DNA of 31,144 nucleotides from a virus: the IMG/VR virus record IMGVR_UViG_3300042691_027321, positions 1 to 31,144 of that record; one strand, written 5' to 3'. A program made the translations under genes and the position numbers. Below are positions 6,736 through 14,218 of the stretch, in pieces; position 1 is the stretch's first letter; each line of letters opens with the position of its first letter. The notes under the pieces were generated by a model. It saw nothing but the letters and a program-made list of their open reading frames with translations, did not search any database and was not told where the DNA came from.

Positions 6736-8267
6736 CAGAGCACCAGCAGACCGTTGTTTTCGTACACGCTCGTCTCCTGCAGGGTCGGCGAAGCTTTCGC
6801 CGCCGCCCCGATAGCCATAGCCAGCGCGACCATGCCGTCGATGCGGCCGGTCGCCTTCGCCTTGTCGAGCTTCCGGTTGCCCGCGGCGTCCTTCGTCACG
6901 ATCGCGTTCGCAGCGCACCACGTGAGCACCGGGTGCCCGCCGTGGCAGATCCGCTCCGCCATCAGCTCGCCCTCGAGCGCATCGAGCGCCGGAGCCATGT
7001 CCCGGAACCCCTGACCGAACTCCACCAGCGGAAGCTCCCGCCCCAGCCGGGCGAGCTCGGTCTTGAACACGTCCATCCGCCAGCGATCGAAGGCGATCGC
7101 CGCGACGTCCCAGTCGTCGCAGAGCGCACAGAGGTGCTCTGCCACGGTTGAGTAGTCGACGCTCGCGCCGCTCGTCGCGACCAGCTGTCCGCGGTCCCGC
7201 CACACGTCATAGGGCGCCCGGTCCCTCGCGGCCCGGTCGCCGAGCCCGATGCCCGGGGCGAAGAACCACGGCTTGATGTGCCAGCGCCCCGCCTCGTCGC
7301 GCGTCGCCGCCACCATCGCGGTGAGGTCGTTCCGCGCCGACAGGTCGAGCCCGATGTAGACCCGGCTCTCGTAGAACACCGCGTCGTCCGGCTCGGCCGC
7401 GTTCCGCGACCACACCGCGCGCGGGACGAAGGGCGAGGTCTGGTCGATCCGCTGGTTCAGCACCAGGTTGCGGTAACTGCTCTCTCGGCTCGGCATCCGC
7501 TTCGCCGCCGCCGCCTGCTCGCGCACCTCGGTCGGGTTGAGGAAGTCGCCGAACGCGGGGTTGGCCGCGCGCATCGCATCCTCGCCGAACGGGTCGAGCG
7601 CCTCGTCCGCCGCGAACATGTAGAGCTTCGTCTTCGGATCGGCGCCGCTGCGCGCGTCGTCGATCAGCACCGACAGCAGGTCCGCGTCGGTCGGGGCCTG
7701 CGTCGAGATGACAATCGAGAGCGGCTCGGCCTGCGCGCCGCTCGCCGTCTCGAGCGCCTCGTAGAGCTCGCTGCGCGGCCCCTTCACCTGCCCGAGCTCG
7801 TCGTGCACCGTGAACACCGGGGACAGACCGTAGGCCGTCGAGGCCTCCGCCGAGAGCGCCCGGTACAGAGTCCCGAGCTCCTGGCAGAAGAGCTGCTTCG
7901 CCGTGTCCCGCACCGCCACCACCGCGTTGAGGTCGGGCGACATGCGCACGATCTTGGCGGCCAGCGCAAACAGGATCGCCGCCTGGTCTCGCGACTGGGC
8001 AGCCGAGAAGAGCTGCGAGTTCGCGCGAGCCTCCGGGCCGCAGAGATGCAGCAGCAGGAGGAACGCCGAGAGCGAGGTCTTCCCGTTCTTCCGGCCGAAG
8101 CTCACGATGGCGCGGCGCGTCGGCGTGTCGTAGATCCCGCGGATGATGTCCCGCTGCCACTCACGCAGCACCACCGGCCGGCCCACCTGCGCGCCCTCCG
8201 GCACGCGGCAGGTCGACTCGATCCACGCGATATTCCGGTCGCCGCGGCCTAGCCGCCGAACTCCCAC
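6735..8267 (-). CDS. Terminase large subunit
   Basis: The DNA-packaging motor and nuclease, 510 residues from the chosen GTG. The ATPase domain has Walker A SFGRKNGKT (about 57-64), Walker B VFTVHDE (about 151-156) and the coupling motif IVISTQA (about 185). The nuclease domain has the acidic residues in YIGLDLS (D308), IAFDRWRMD and RIDGMVALAMA. The conserved start region IAWIESTCRVPEG fits HK97-type terminases. The frame stays open to 8420, but residues upstream of the GTG at 8267 are the out-of-frame reading of the small subunit; the GTG gives an ordinary 19-base overlap. Exact start is uncertain; identity is not. Confidence 0.95.
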   Translation of the reverse strand: MGVRRLGRGDRNIAWIESTCRVPEGAQVGRPVVLREWQRDIIRGIYDTPTRRAIVSFGRKNGKTSLSAFLLLLHLCGPEARANSQLFSAAQSRDQAAILFALAAKIVRMSPDLNAVVAVRDTAKQLFCQELGTLYRALSAEASTAYGLSPVFTVHDELGQVKGPRSELYEALETASGAQAEPLSIVISTQAPTDADLLSVLIDDARSGADPKTKLYMFAADEALDPFGEDAMRAANPAFGDFLNPTEVREQAAAAKRMPSRESSYRNLVLNQRIDQTSPFVPRAVWSRNAAEPDDAVFYESRVYIGLDLSARNDLTAMVAATRDEAGRWHIKPWFFAPGIGLGDRAARDRAPYDVWRDRGQLVATSGASVDYSTVAEHLCALCDDWDVAAIAFDRWRMDVFKTELARLGRELPLVEFGQGFRDMAPALDALEGELMAERICHGGHPVLTWCAANAIVTKDAAGNRKLDKAKATGRIDGMVALAMAIGAAAKASPTLQETSVYENNGLLVL

Positions 8268-8659
8268 GGCTTCTTGGTCGCGGTCTTGTCGCTGGCGGTT
8301 GCCGCTGCTCTTGCGCCGTACCGGCTTTGCTGCGTCAGTCGCATTTTTGTTGCGAGCGACGACAGCTGTCCGCCGATTTTTGCCTGCAGGGCGATCAGCC
8401 TTTCGTAGTCGTCCAGGCATTCAGGGCTCACCTGCCGCAGCATCGCCGAAACGCGCCGCGACTCCACCGTCATCGAGCAGTAGTGCTCGAGGAGCGGCAA
8501 GTTGTCCGACCCGAACCAATCGGCCGGCTTGGACGCGACTATTTCGCGCCATACCGCCGCCTCGTCGGGCGTGAATCGCTCCGGCGGAACCACTCGATCC
8601 TGCGGCGCGACGCGCACCACCGTCATGCTCTCGATGCTTTTCCGACCGCGCTGCTGCAT
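8249..8659 (-). CDS. Terminase small subunit (P27-like)
   Basis: A 136-residue DNA-recognition subunit. It has the P27-like pattern RFTPDEAAVWREIVASKPADWF, SDNLPLLEHYCSMTVESRRV and the closing SLATKMRLTQQSRYG. AAGGA lies 5 bases before the ATG at 8659, which supports that start; an ATG at 8626 is possible. The C-terminal tail KKPWEFGG is typical for binding to the large subunit. The odd point is that the upstream HNH frame runs 239 bases into this gene. Its small size and place before the large subunit fit the call. Confidence 0.87.
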   Translation of the reverse strand: MQQRGRKSIESMTVVRVAPQDRVVPPERFTPDEAAVWREIVASKPADWFGSDNLPLLEHYCSMTVESRRVSAMLRQVSPECLDDYERLIALQAKIGGQLSSLATKMRLTQQSRYGARAAATASDKTATKKPWEFGG

Positions 8660-9476
8660 GGGATTCCTTGCCGTTTAGCATTTCCGAAGCCACCAGCCGG
8701 TAACCGGTCGGCAGGCCACAGCTTTCCGACCCGCCCCCTCCCGTCTCCGCTTTCATCCACAGGGGCAGCTGCCCGACGGCCGAGCGGTCCGACTTCTCGG
8801 CGTTGCATGCCCTGCACGCTGTCTGCAGGTTGTCGCGCGTGTGCCACCCGCCCTTGGCAAGCGGCACGCGATGGTCGAGCTCCGGCGCTCGCGGGTGTGT
8901 TGAACCTCGCAGGCGCTTCGGCGTCTTGCACGAGCAGATCTGGCAGCGCCAACCGTCTCGGTCGAACACCTCGAACGGGTCTATGTTCTCGCGTGGAGCT
9001 GCACGCAGGCGGGCTCGGCGCGTCGCTTTAGCGACTCGTTTGAGCCTGTCCCTTGTCTGCTGCTTCCGATCTTGATGCGCTACCGCGCATGCATCGCTGC
9101 ACGTGCGGCTCCATGCTCCGGTGCTCTTGAACCCCTTCCCGCAGGTCGCGCATGTAGGGCGTGAGCCCATACATGAGCTGCAATACACCCGGCCTTCCGT
9201 GTGCCCGACAAAGCCCTCGCCGCAGTGGCTGCAGTTGCGACACCAGACCCGAGTCAGCGGAGGCGATGCATCTCGCTGCTGCTGGAAGCGCGCGCGTCTC
9301 ACGTTCTGCACGTGGATGAACCCGCACTCGCGCGAGCAGCACGTCGTTCGGCCTGCCACTTTGGGCTTGTAGACCTTGCTGCAGACCAGGCACGTTTCCG
9401 CGCGCCGGTTGTTGATACGTCTATCGCCCGCGTCGATGTGGATCTCGGCCGGTGTCACGGCCGAGCAATCGAACAT
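8421..9476 (-). CDS. HNH endonuclease with stacked cysteine fingers
   Basis: A 351-codon frame starting at an ATG that overlaps the previous stop (TGATG). The N-terminal part has several Cys-pair clusters: CLVCSKVY...CCSREC (residues about 29-51), CRNCSHCGEGF...YCSSC and CATCGKGF...CSDAC. The nuclease lies at about 200-265: WRCQICSCKTPKR, ELDHRVPLAKGG, DNLQTACRACNAEKSD, that is His-Asn-Cys/His core plus zinc cysteines. After the HNH core, the last 79 codons lie over the start of terminase small subunit and look like non-coding shadow, so the true functional end is probably nearer 8660. It may be a homing-type nuclease or a packaging cofactor. Confidence 0.78.
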   Translation of the reverse strand: MFDCSAVTPAEIHIDAGDRRINNRRAETCLVCSKVYKPKVAGRTTCCSRECGFIHVQNVRRARFQQQRDASPPLTRVWCRNCSHCGEGFVGHTEGRVYCSSCMGSRPTCATCGKGFKSTGAWSRTCSDACAVAHQDRKQQTRDRLKRVAKATRRARLRAAPRENIDPFEVFDRDGWRCQICSCKTPKRLRGSTHPRAPELDHRVPLAKGGWHTRDNLQTACRACNAEKSDRSAVGQLPLWMKAETGGGGSESCGLPTGYRLVASEMLNGKESHAAARSEKHREHDGGARRAAGSSGSAGAIHARRGGGMARNSRVQAGRLVRVGQLAAPRALLLDDGGVAARFGDAAAGEP

Positions 9477-9901
9477 CACTCCTGTCGACTCCACGGGTGG
9501 GTGGGGTCGAGGGGCACGCCGTCGACGTTGCAGCCGCGCAGCGTCCCGGTCTTCTCCTGCTCCTGCTTGGCGCCGTCGTGGCACCGCTTGCACAGCGGCT
9601 GCCAGTTCGTGCGCGCCCAGAACTTCGTCTCATCGCCTCGGTGTGGCTCGATGTGATCGACAACCTCGGCCGCCGTAGTCCTGCCCAGCTGCTCGCACAT
9701 GCGACACAGCGGGTGCTCGGCGAGGAACACTCGCCGGGCGTCCTGCCACTTGCGTCCGTAGAGTCCGGCCCGCTGAGTTGGTAGCAGCCACTTCGAGGGC
9801 TTGCCCGCCATCGACACGTGATCCGCGCAGTAGCCGACCTTGCCCACCACCAGAGCCCGGCATCCGGGCGATCCGCAGGGGCGAGGAGCTGCTGCAGGCA
9901 T
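9476..9901 (-). CDS. HNH endonuclease, terminase-linked type
   Basis: A 141-residue HNH nuclease. N-terminal zinc ligands CGSPGC and YCADH precede YGRKWQDARRVFLAEHPLCRMC, then the core EVVDHIEPHRGDETKFW, NWQPLCKRCHD and a KQEQE helix; the tail PLDPTHPWS is typical of these phage proteins. In HK97 and related cos phages an HNH protein next to terminase is needed for DNA cutting during packaging, and this gene has that position, with only the second HNH gene in between. It starts at the stop of the preceding gene (TGATG). Packaging cofactor is the leading reading. Confidence 0.9.
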   Translation of the reverse strand: MPAAAPRPCGSPGCRALVVGKVGYCADHVSMAGKPSKWLLPTQRAGLYGRKWQDARRVFLAEHPLCRMCEQLGRTTAAEVVDHIEPHRGDETKFWARTNWQPLCKRCHDGAKQEQEKTGTLRGCNVDGVPLDPTHPWSRQE

Positions 9902-10158
9902 CAGCCGTTGAACGCCCGGATGGGGACGTTCCGGTTGAGGGTCTCGCCGGTCGACAGCGTGGCCGTGGCCTCGAGCTGGTAGGTGCGCCCGTGCACGAGG
10001 CCCGAGACGCGCACCGTGGACACCGACCCGTTCACGCCCTGCGGGGTGAGCGTCACGCCGGGGATCGCCGTGTAGGCGACCGAGACCAGCGTCGCGTTGC
10101 CGAGGTCGGTCCAGTTGATGGACACGTTCGCGCTGTCGTTGGGGTCGAGGTTGATCAT
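9901..10158 (-). CDS. Small Ig/fibronectin-like virion protein
   Basis: An 85-residue all-beta protein (MINLDPNDSANVSINWTDLG). The pattern ATLVSVAYTAIPGVTLTPQG, TVRVSGLVHGRTYQLEATATL and TGETLNRNVPIRAF resembles a single immunoglobulin- or fibronectin-type domain, as on many phage surface proteins. It overlaps both neighbours by a single base (TGATG at each end) and follows the 21-residue-repeat protein, so the two are probably made together and act together on the virion. Which part of the virion carries it is not shown by sequence. Confidence 0.75.
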   Translation of the reverse strand: MINLDPNDSANVSINWTDLGNATLVSVAYTAIPGVTLTPQGVNGSVSTVRVSGLVHGRTYQLEATATLSTGETLNRNVPIRAFNG

Positions 10159-10970
10159 CAGTGCACCGTGTCCGTCCTGCCGCGTCCGCTCACCGTCGAG
10201 CTGCGTCCACCGCTCACCGTCTCGCCCGAGACCGACCCGCGCACGCGCGCGAGGCGGTACACGCCGGGCTCGTAGGGCACCGTCTGACCGCTTGCCTCGA
10301 GCGTGAGCGCCCCGAGCGTCGCCGTCAGGCTGCCCCGCAGGGCGAGGCTGCCGGCCGCAGAGAGGCTCAAGGCGTCAAGGGTGACCGAGGCCGCGCCCGT
10401 GATGGGGAGCCGCCCAGAAGCCGCCAGCGTCAGCGCGCCGAGGGTCTGGTCGAGCTGCCCGCGGATCTCGGTGCGTCCGGCCGAGTTGGCCGTGAGCGCC
10501 CCGAGCGTCACCGCGAGCGTGCCCCGGACAGCGAGGCGGCCCTGAGCGTCGAGCGTCAGGGTGCCGAGCGTCGCGTTGAGCGTGCCCGTGTTGCCGTTCG
10601 AGAGCTGCCCCGAGGCGCTCAAGGTCAGCGCGCCGAGCGTGCTGCCCAGCGTGCCGCGCACCTCGAGGCGCCCGGTCGAGACAACGGTCAGCGCCCCGAG
10701 CGTCGCGTTCAGCGACCCGGTGATGCCGCCGCCCAGCGACCCAGAGGCCGAGAGCGTCAGCGCCCCGAGCGTGACATCGAGCGCGCCGAGGATCTCCCGG
10801 ACGCCCTGCTGCGCCAGCCCGTCACCGACTTGGAAACGGGCGGTGAACGGCAGCGCGGCCGAGAGCCGGGCGCCGGCCAGAGCCCCGCCTGCGCGGAACC
10901 CCTGCACCGCTCCGGCCGTGCCGGACGCGCGCACGAGCTGCGCGGATGCGCCGCCCGCGAGCAGCGCCAT
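10158..10970 (-). CDS. 21-residue repeat protein of the virion accessory module
   Basis: A 270-residue protein. Residues 1-60 (MALLAGGASAQLVRASGTAG) are non-repetitive. Residues about 61-231 are eight tandem units of 21 to 23 residues with consensus (x)xTLGALTLxAxGxLxxxGxL; a short non-repetitive tail follows (VYRLARVRGSVSGETV). Small hydrophobics alternate with Gly, which suggests a beta-solenoid or a stacked fibre. Repeat proteins of this look occur in other tailed phages near head genes, but I know no proven function. It lies between a large beta-rich protein and an Ig-like protein, all upstream of terminase. A head fibre or capsid decoration is inferred. Confidence 0.8.
   Translation of the reverse strand: MALLAGGASAQLVRASGTAGAVQGFRAGGALAGARLSAALPFTARFQVGDGLAQQGVREILGALDVTLGALTLSASGSLGGGITGSLNATLGALTVVSTGRLEVRGTLGSTLGALTLSASGQLSNGNTGTLNATLGTLTLDAQGRLAVRGTLAVTLGALTANSAGRTEIRGQLDQTLGALTLAASGRLPITGAASVTLDALSLSAAGSLALRGSLTATLGALTLEASGQTVPYEPGVYRLARVRGSVSGETVSGGRSSTVSGRGRTDTVH
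10277..10790 (-). repeat. Eight tandem 63-69 bp coding repeats
   Basis: Inside the repeat protein gene. Each unit carries GAGCGTCAGCGC or a near copy on the plus strand, encoding the complement of TLGALTL. Units are diverged, so the array is old, but its length could change by recombination between units. Confidence 0.75.
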
Positions 10971-10971
10971 G

Positions 10972-13122
10972 TCAGGCCACCGTCAGCTTGGCGTACAGGT
11001 CGACGCCGCCGGGCAGCGAGCCCGAGGGCACGAAGCGACGACGACGGCCGACGGAATCGGAGCCGATGCCCGAGTCCCAGGCCGAGCCGTTCCAATACTC
11101 GAAGACGCCGTTGGTGCTGCCCGAGCTCGCCTGGGTGAGCACGAGCGCGTCCGTGTCGGCGCGGTAGATGTTGATCGTGTGCACGCCCGGGGTCGCGCCG
11201 AAGAGCGCGGTCTGCACCCATGCGAAGGTGCCGTTGCCCGCGTTGAAGTCGCCGAAGTTCCAGCGGTACTGCGAGGGCAGCGCGTCGTCGGTCTCGTACA
11301 CGAGCGCGAGCGACAGGATGCGCGCCGGCAGCATCACGACGCCCGCAGTGCGGAACTGGAAGGCGAACTGGATCGCGCTCGGCGTGCCGAGGCCCGAGAG
11401 GTCGCCGTCCGCGGGCACGTCGGTCCACGCGCCCGAGTTGTCGTCGATGCCCGACGTGCGCACCTGCACGCGGTACGCGTCAGGCGCCACGCCCATCGTG
11501 TGGTCGCCGAGGTTGGCGACGTTGTTGGTGACGACCCGGTAGAGCTTGGCCGGCGTCGCGCCGAGGTTGATCTTCGGGCAGATGATCCGGTTGTTCACGT
11601 CCGCCTGGAAGTCGAGGTCGGCGGCGAGCGGGTACGCGGTCAAGGCGTTGGCGGTTGTGGCCGTAGCGCCGCTATACAGCCAGAACAGCCAGCCATCCTC
11701 GACCCAGACGAACGGCAGCGAGGAGCCGTTGAGCGAGTGCACCCAGACAGGGCTGTCCGTGTCGCGCAGCGACGACGGAAGCTGGCTCGCGGCGCACATG
11801 GCGCGGCGATCGAACTGCTGCCCGCCCGTGTAGTAGTCGGTGACGTAGAGCGACGTGCTCTGGCCCGACGTGGTCGCGATGACGAGCTTGTCGAGCGATC
11901 CGGCGACGTCCAGCGAGATGAACGGCGTCGAGCCGCTGGCCGAGTTGGTGTTCGTGCCGCCCGGCGGCACCTCGGACATCGAGTCAGCGACGAACGTGGT
12001 GCTCGCCGCGACGATGGCCGAGAGCGGCGCGCGAAGGATGCGGGTAGTCGTGAACAGATACAGGGACGGCACCGAAGCGCCCGGGCCGTGGTTGAGGGTC
12101 GCCACGCGGCCGTTGTTCGACTGCGACACGTTGCCCGCCACGGTCTGACCGCCGGTGATCACCATGTCGGCGCCGCTCAACGTCGCAGCGCCAGCGGTCA
12201 ACGTCAGCGCCGCGCGGATGTTGTACCGATAGATCGACAGCGTCGTCGACGCGCCGTTGGTCGAGTAGACGTACTGTTGCGTCCACGAGTCGCGGTCGTT
12301 GAGCGCGCAGCCGCCGATGGTCGTGTTCGTGATCGTCGCGGCGTCCTTGAGCCAGTAGGTCGCCTTGATCTTGTCGACCGTGGTCGCCGCCGGGATCGCC
12401 GTCGCCGGGTTCTGGAAGTCCTCGAAGCGCAGGCCCTTGGTGACGAACAGGCCACCGTTGCCGGCGGTTGCGTTCGTGGTCGCCTGGACGAGCATCAGGT
12501 CCTGGATGACGTAAGGCGTGCCGGTCGAGATGGTTCCGGCGCTGGCCGTCAGCGTGATGCTCGTGTCCGAGCCGATGGCGCTGATCTGGTACCACGTCGT
12601 GATCTGCTGCGGGTCCGTCGAGCCGAAGCCGATGCGCGAGCCGACCGAAAGTCCGGTGTTCCAAGCGGTGCCGGAACCCGTGACCGCGGTGCCCGAGACG
12701 CCGACGGTGCCGGTCGTGTAATTCTCGAGGATGGCGCGCAGGCCGCGGACAGTGTGAGCCGTGGCCGTCGGGAAGGTCAGCGTGACCGCACCGGCGAGCG
12801 TGTAGGTGTTGGTCGAGGGCACCCACGTCCAGAGCTGCACGCGGCGCGTGGCCGCCGCGGTGGCGGCGTCAGAGCCGAAGACCCAGAACAGGTCGTCGGC
12901 GATCTTGACCGGGTGGACGAAAGCCGACGGGATGGCGAGCGACGATTCGCCGAAGTTCGCCACGCCGAGCGGCGCCGGGCCGATGAACTTGTCGACCGCG
13001 CCCGCGCCCAAGTTGAACTGCCCGGTGTGCTTGCCGCGGTTGATCTTCGTCGCGTCATACGCGCCGCCGATCGCAACCTGGGCGAGCGATCCGTTGAACA
13101 GCTGTTCGATTGCGGCCTTCAT
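10972..13122 (-). CDS. Large beta-rich virion protein, unknown function
   Basis: A 716-residue protein (MKAAIEQLFNGSLAQVAIGG). The sequence is beta-rich and low in charge, with repeated blade-like stretches such as ADDLFWVFGSD, RVQLWTWVPSTNTYTLAG and VWVHSLNGSSLPFVWVEDGW that would suit a beta-propeller. At about residues 145-205 there is a recognisable small beta domain (TVGVSGTAVTGSGTAWNTGL, then IGFGS, QISAIGSDTSITLTASA) that recurs in phage structural proteins. The C-terminal region LYAKLTVA ends the chain. It overlaps the upstream 62-residue gene (ATGA). A virion surface protein or receptor-interacting protein is likely; a peptidase or enzyme motif is not visible. Confidence 0.8.
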   Translation of the reverse strand: MKAAIEQLFNGSLAQVAIGGAYDATKINRGKHTGQFNLGAGAVDKFIGPAPLGVANFGESSLAIPSAFVHPVKIADDLFWVFGSDAATAAATRRVQLWTWVPSTNTYTLAGAVTLTFPTATAHTVRGLRAILENYTTGTVGVSGTAVTGSGTAWNTGLSVGSRIGFGSTDPQQITTWYQISAIGSDTSITLTASAGTISTGTPYVIQDLMLVQATTNATAGNGGLFVTKGLRFEDFQNPATAIPAATTVDKIKATYWLKDAATITNTTIGGCALNDRDSWTQQYVYSTNGASTTLSIYRYNIRAALTLTAGAATLSGADMVITGGQTVAGNVSQSNNGRVATLNHGPGASVPSLYLFTTTRILRAPLSAIVAASTTFVADSMSEVPPGGTNTNSASGSTPFISLDVAGSLDKLVIATTSGQSTSLYVTDYYTGGQQFDRRAMCAASQLPSSLRDTDSPVWVHSLNGSSLPFVWVEDGWLFWLYSGATATTANALTAYPLAADLDFQADVNNRIICPKINLGATPAKLYRVVTNNVANLGDHTMGVAPDAYRVQVRTSGIDDNSGAWTDVPADGDLSGLGTPSAIQFAFQFRTAGVVMLPARILSLALVYETDDALPSQYRWNFGDFNAGNGTFAWVQTALFGATPGVHTINIYRADTDALVLTQASSGSTNGVFEYWNGSAWDSGIGSDSVGRRRRFVPSGSLPGGVDLYAKLTVA

Positions 13123-13307
13123 TCCTGAACCTCGTTCGGGTCAACCCCGGCGACCGTCGCGCCGAGGAAGGCGCAGACCGGGCCGTTGGTGTCGATTTCG
13201 CGGCGGCACGGCACGAGCTCGAGCAGCCCGTAGGTGCCGGCCTCGGCCACGCGGTAGCCAGGAGCGCCGGCCACCGGGTCCAGGCGCTCGACGGTGATCG
13301 TCGTCAC
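13119..13307 (-). CDS. Small protein, unknown function
   Basis: A 62-residue acidic protein (MTTITVERLDPVAGAPGYRV) with two cysteines (VPCRRE, PVCAF) and the motif GLLELVPCRREID. I do not recognise the family. It overlaps the start of the 716-residue protein by 4 bases and follows the first late gene with an 11-base gap, so it is part of the same virion accessory module. It could be a small structural or chaperone-like protein. Confidence 0.6.
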   Translation of the reverse strand: MTTITVERLDPVAGAPGYRVAEAGTYGLLELVPCRREIDTNGPVCAFLGATVAGVDPNEVQE

Positions 13308-13318
13308 AGGTCACCCCG

Positions 13319-13726
13319 TCAGGCGTTGGCGTCCGTGAGCGTGAAGCCGGTGATGCTGAACTGCTGGCCGGCGGTGAACGTCAGCGAATCGACGGTCATG
13401 TCGCCACCGTTGCCGGTGAGCGTGACGGTGCCCTGCGCGTGGCAGGTCGTGCCGGTCGAGTCGTACAGGCGGAAGTGCGCGGCGGTGCCCGAGGCGTCGG
13501 CCGAAGCGTCCACCCACGAGCCGGAGAGCGCCTTCGAGCCGCCCGAGGCTGCGGCCATCCAGTCGGACGGCAGGTTGACGGTCGCGAGCACCGAGCCGGC
13601 GTCGGCCGCGGCGCAGTTCGCCGGGACGGAGCCCGAGCGGATGCGGAGGATCGCGCTCGCGCCGATGGCGGTCTCGATCGCATCGAGGCGCGCGTTGCGG
13701 ACAGCGGTGGACAGCTGGACGGCCAT
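13319..13726 (-). CDS. First late gene: virion-associated beta protein
   Basis: A 135-residue protein starting MAVQLSTAVRNARLDAIE, with AILRIRSGSVPANCAAAD, VLATVNLPSDWMAAASGG and AAHFRLYDSTGTTCHAQG, a pattern I know as a conserved phage protein of unknown function near structural genes; beta-rich with a short helical N-terminus. The ATG at 13726 has AGGAG 7 bases upstream. It is the first gene after the late promoter/terminator segment, so it would be the first product made when late transcription passes the terminator. A virion part is inferred from the module. Confidence 0.78.
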   Translation of the reverse strand: MAVQLSTAVRNARLDAIETAIGASAILRIRSGSVPANCAAADAGSVLATVNLPSDWMAAASGGSKALSGSWVDASADASGTAAHFRLYDSTGTTCHAQGTVTLTGNGGDMTVDSLTFTAGQQFSITGFTLTDANA

Positions 13727-13744
13727 GTCGGGGCTCCTAGAACG

Positions 13745-13770
13745 AAAAAAGCCCGCACGGGGCGGGCTTT
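13745..13770 (-). terminator. Intrinsic terminator in late leader
   Basis: The minus strand reads AAAGCCCGC, a short loop, GCGGGCTTT and then TTT (9-bp stem, T run at 13750-13745). It sits about 30-57 bases past the predicted late start site and just ahead of the first late gene. It would block late transcription until an antiterminator acts, as tR' does in lambda. Confidence 0.85.
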
Positions 13771-13780
13771 GGTGGATTGT

Positions 13781-13800
13781 CTCGGGCGCAGCGCCCCGAG
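13781..13800 (-). other. Leader hairpin between late promoter and terminator
   Basis: An inverted repeat CTCGGG...CCCGAG with GCG/CGC inner pairing forms a GC hairpin starting almost at the predicted transcript 5' end and ending 10 bases before the terminator stem. Pausing or antitermination signal is possible; no function is proven. Confidence 0.55.
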
Positions 13801-13808
13801 TTGACCGT

Positions 13809-13838
13809 CTTTTAGTGTCTAGACATCCAGAGAGTCAA
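13809..13838 (-). promoter_or_regulatory. Candidate late promoter (PR'-like) with spacer palindrome
   Basis: On the minus strand, -35 TTGACT (13838-13833), an 18-base spacer and -10 TAAAAG (13814-13809) predict a start near 13802. The spacer holds the perfect 10-bp palindrome TGTCTAGACA (13816-13825). In lambda the Q protein binds between -35 and -10, so this palindrome is a candidate Q site. The promoter lies just past the Q-like gene and ahead of the leader terminator. Confidence 0.6.
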
Positions 13839-13852
13839 TGACCAATTTCCTA

Positions 13853-14218
13853 TCAAATGCACAGGCCACGAGACCGCAGCGCGCCGCGGAAGAACCAGAG
13901 CGTCGCCCGCCAGTGCGTGTACAGCGCCGCGCGCGAGATCCCGAGCCGGTTCGCCTTCACCTGGGCGGGGCTCGCGGACTTGTACCAGGCGTCGATCATC
14001 GCCTTCGTCCGCGGCGGGCTGTCGAGGTACACGCGGTCGACGAGAATCAGGATTTCGTCGTTCGACAGCTGCTCGCCGCCGAGCACAGCGCCGTCGTGGA
14101 TCAGCCGCAGCCGCTCGAGCGGGTGCATGCCGCCGCCCTGCCCTTCGCGCGCGTCACGCGCCCAAGCGTCGAGCAGCTGGTCGACGGGCTGCAGGTCAGG
14201 GTCGAGGGATGCGGTCAT
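13853..14218 (-). CDS. Probable antitermination protein Q-like late regulator
   Basis: A 121-residue protein (MTASLDPDLQPVDQLLDAWA). It shows the order of phage Q-type antiterminators: a helical N-terminus DAWARDAREGQGGG, an acidic strand-helix DEILILVDRVYLDSPPRTKAM, then a helix-turn-helix-like end PAQVKANRLGISRAALYTHW followed by a basic tail. A regulator of late genes is expected exactly here, as the last gene of the replication operon and just upstream of the late promoter and terminator. ATG at 14218 has GAGG at 5 bases. The sequence match is only to the pattern, so an ordinary HTH regulator is the alternative. Confidence 0.6.
   Translation of the reverse strand: MTASLDPDLQPVDQLLDAWARDAREGQGGGMHPLERLRLIHDGAVLGGEQLSNDEILILVDRVYLDSPPRTKAMIDAWYKSASPAQVKANRLGISRAALYTHWRATLWFFRGALRSRGLCI

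Noticed and set aside
3517-7014. Long plus-strand frames (3517-4845, 5467-7014) opposite capsid, protease, portal and terminase genes
   Set aside because: Their translations are Arg/Leu/Gly-rich shadows with no domain pattern, opposite strongly recognisable phage genes.
6735-8420. A longer terminase large subunit starting at 8420
   Set aside because: The extra 51 residues overlap the small subunit gene out of frame, are Arg-rich and lack the family's start; the GTG at 8267 gives a normal overlap and length.
10561-13128. An 855-codon open frame on the plus strand opposite the 716-residue virion protein gene
   Set aside because: It is antisense to a gene with clear protein-like composition, is Arg/Ala/His-rich, and has no ribosome site. 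Such long shadows are expected at this GC content.
13727-13852. A cos site in the only gap near the head genes
   Set aside because: I see no clear cos pattern there, and the gap is better explained by promoter, leader hairpin and terminator. HNH next to terminase suggests cos packaging, but the site is not identified.
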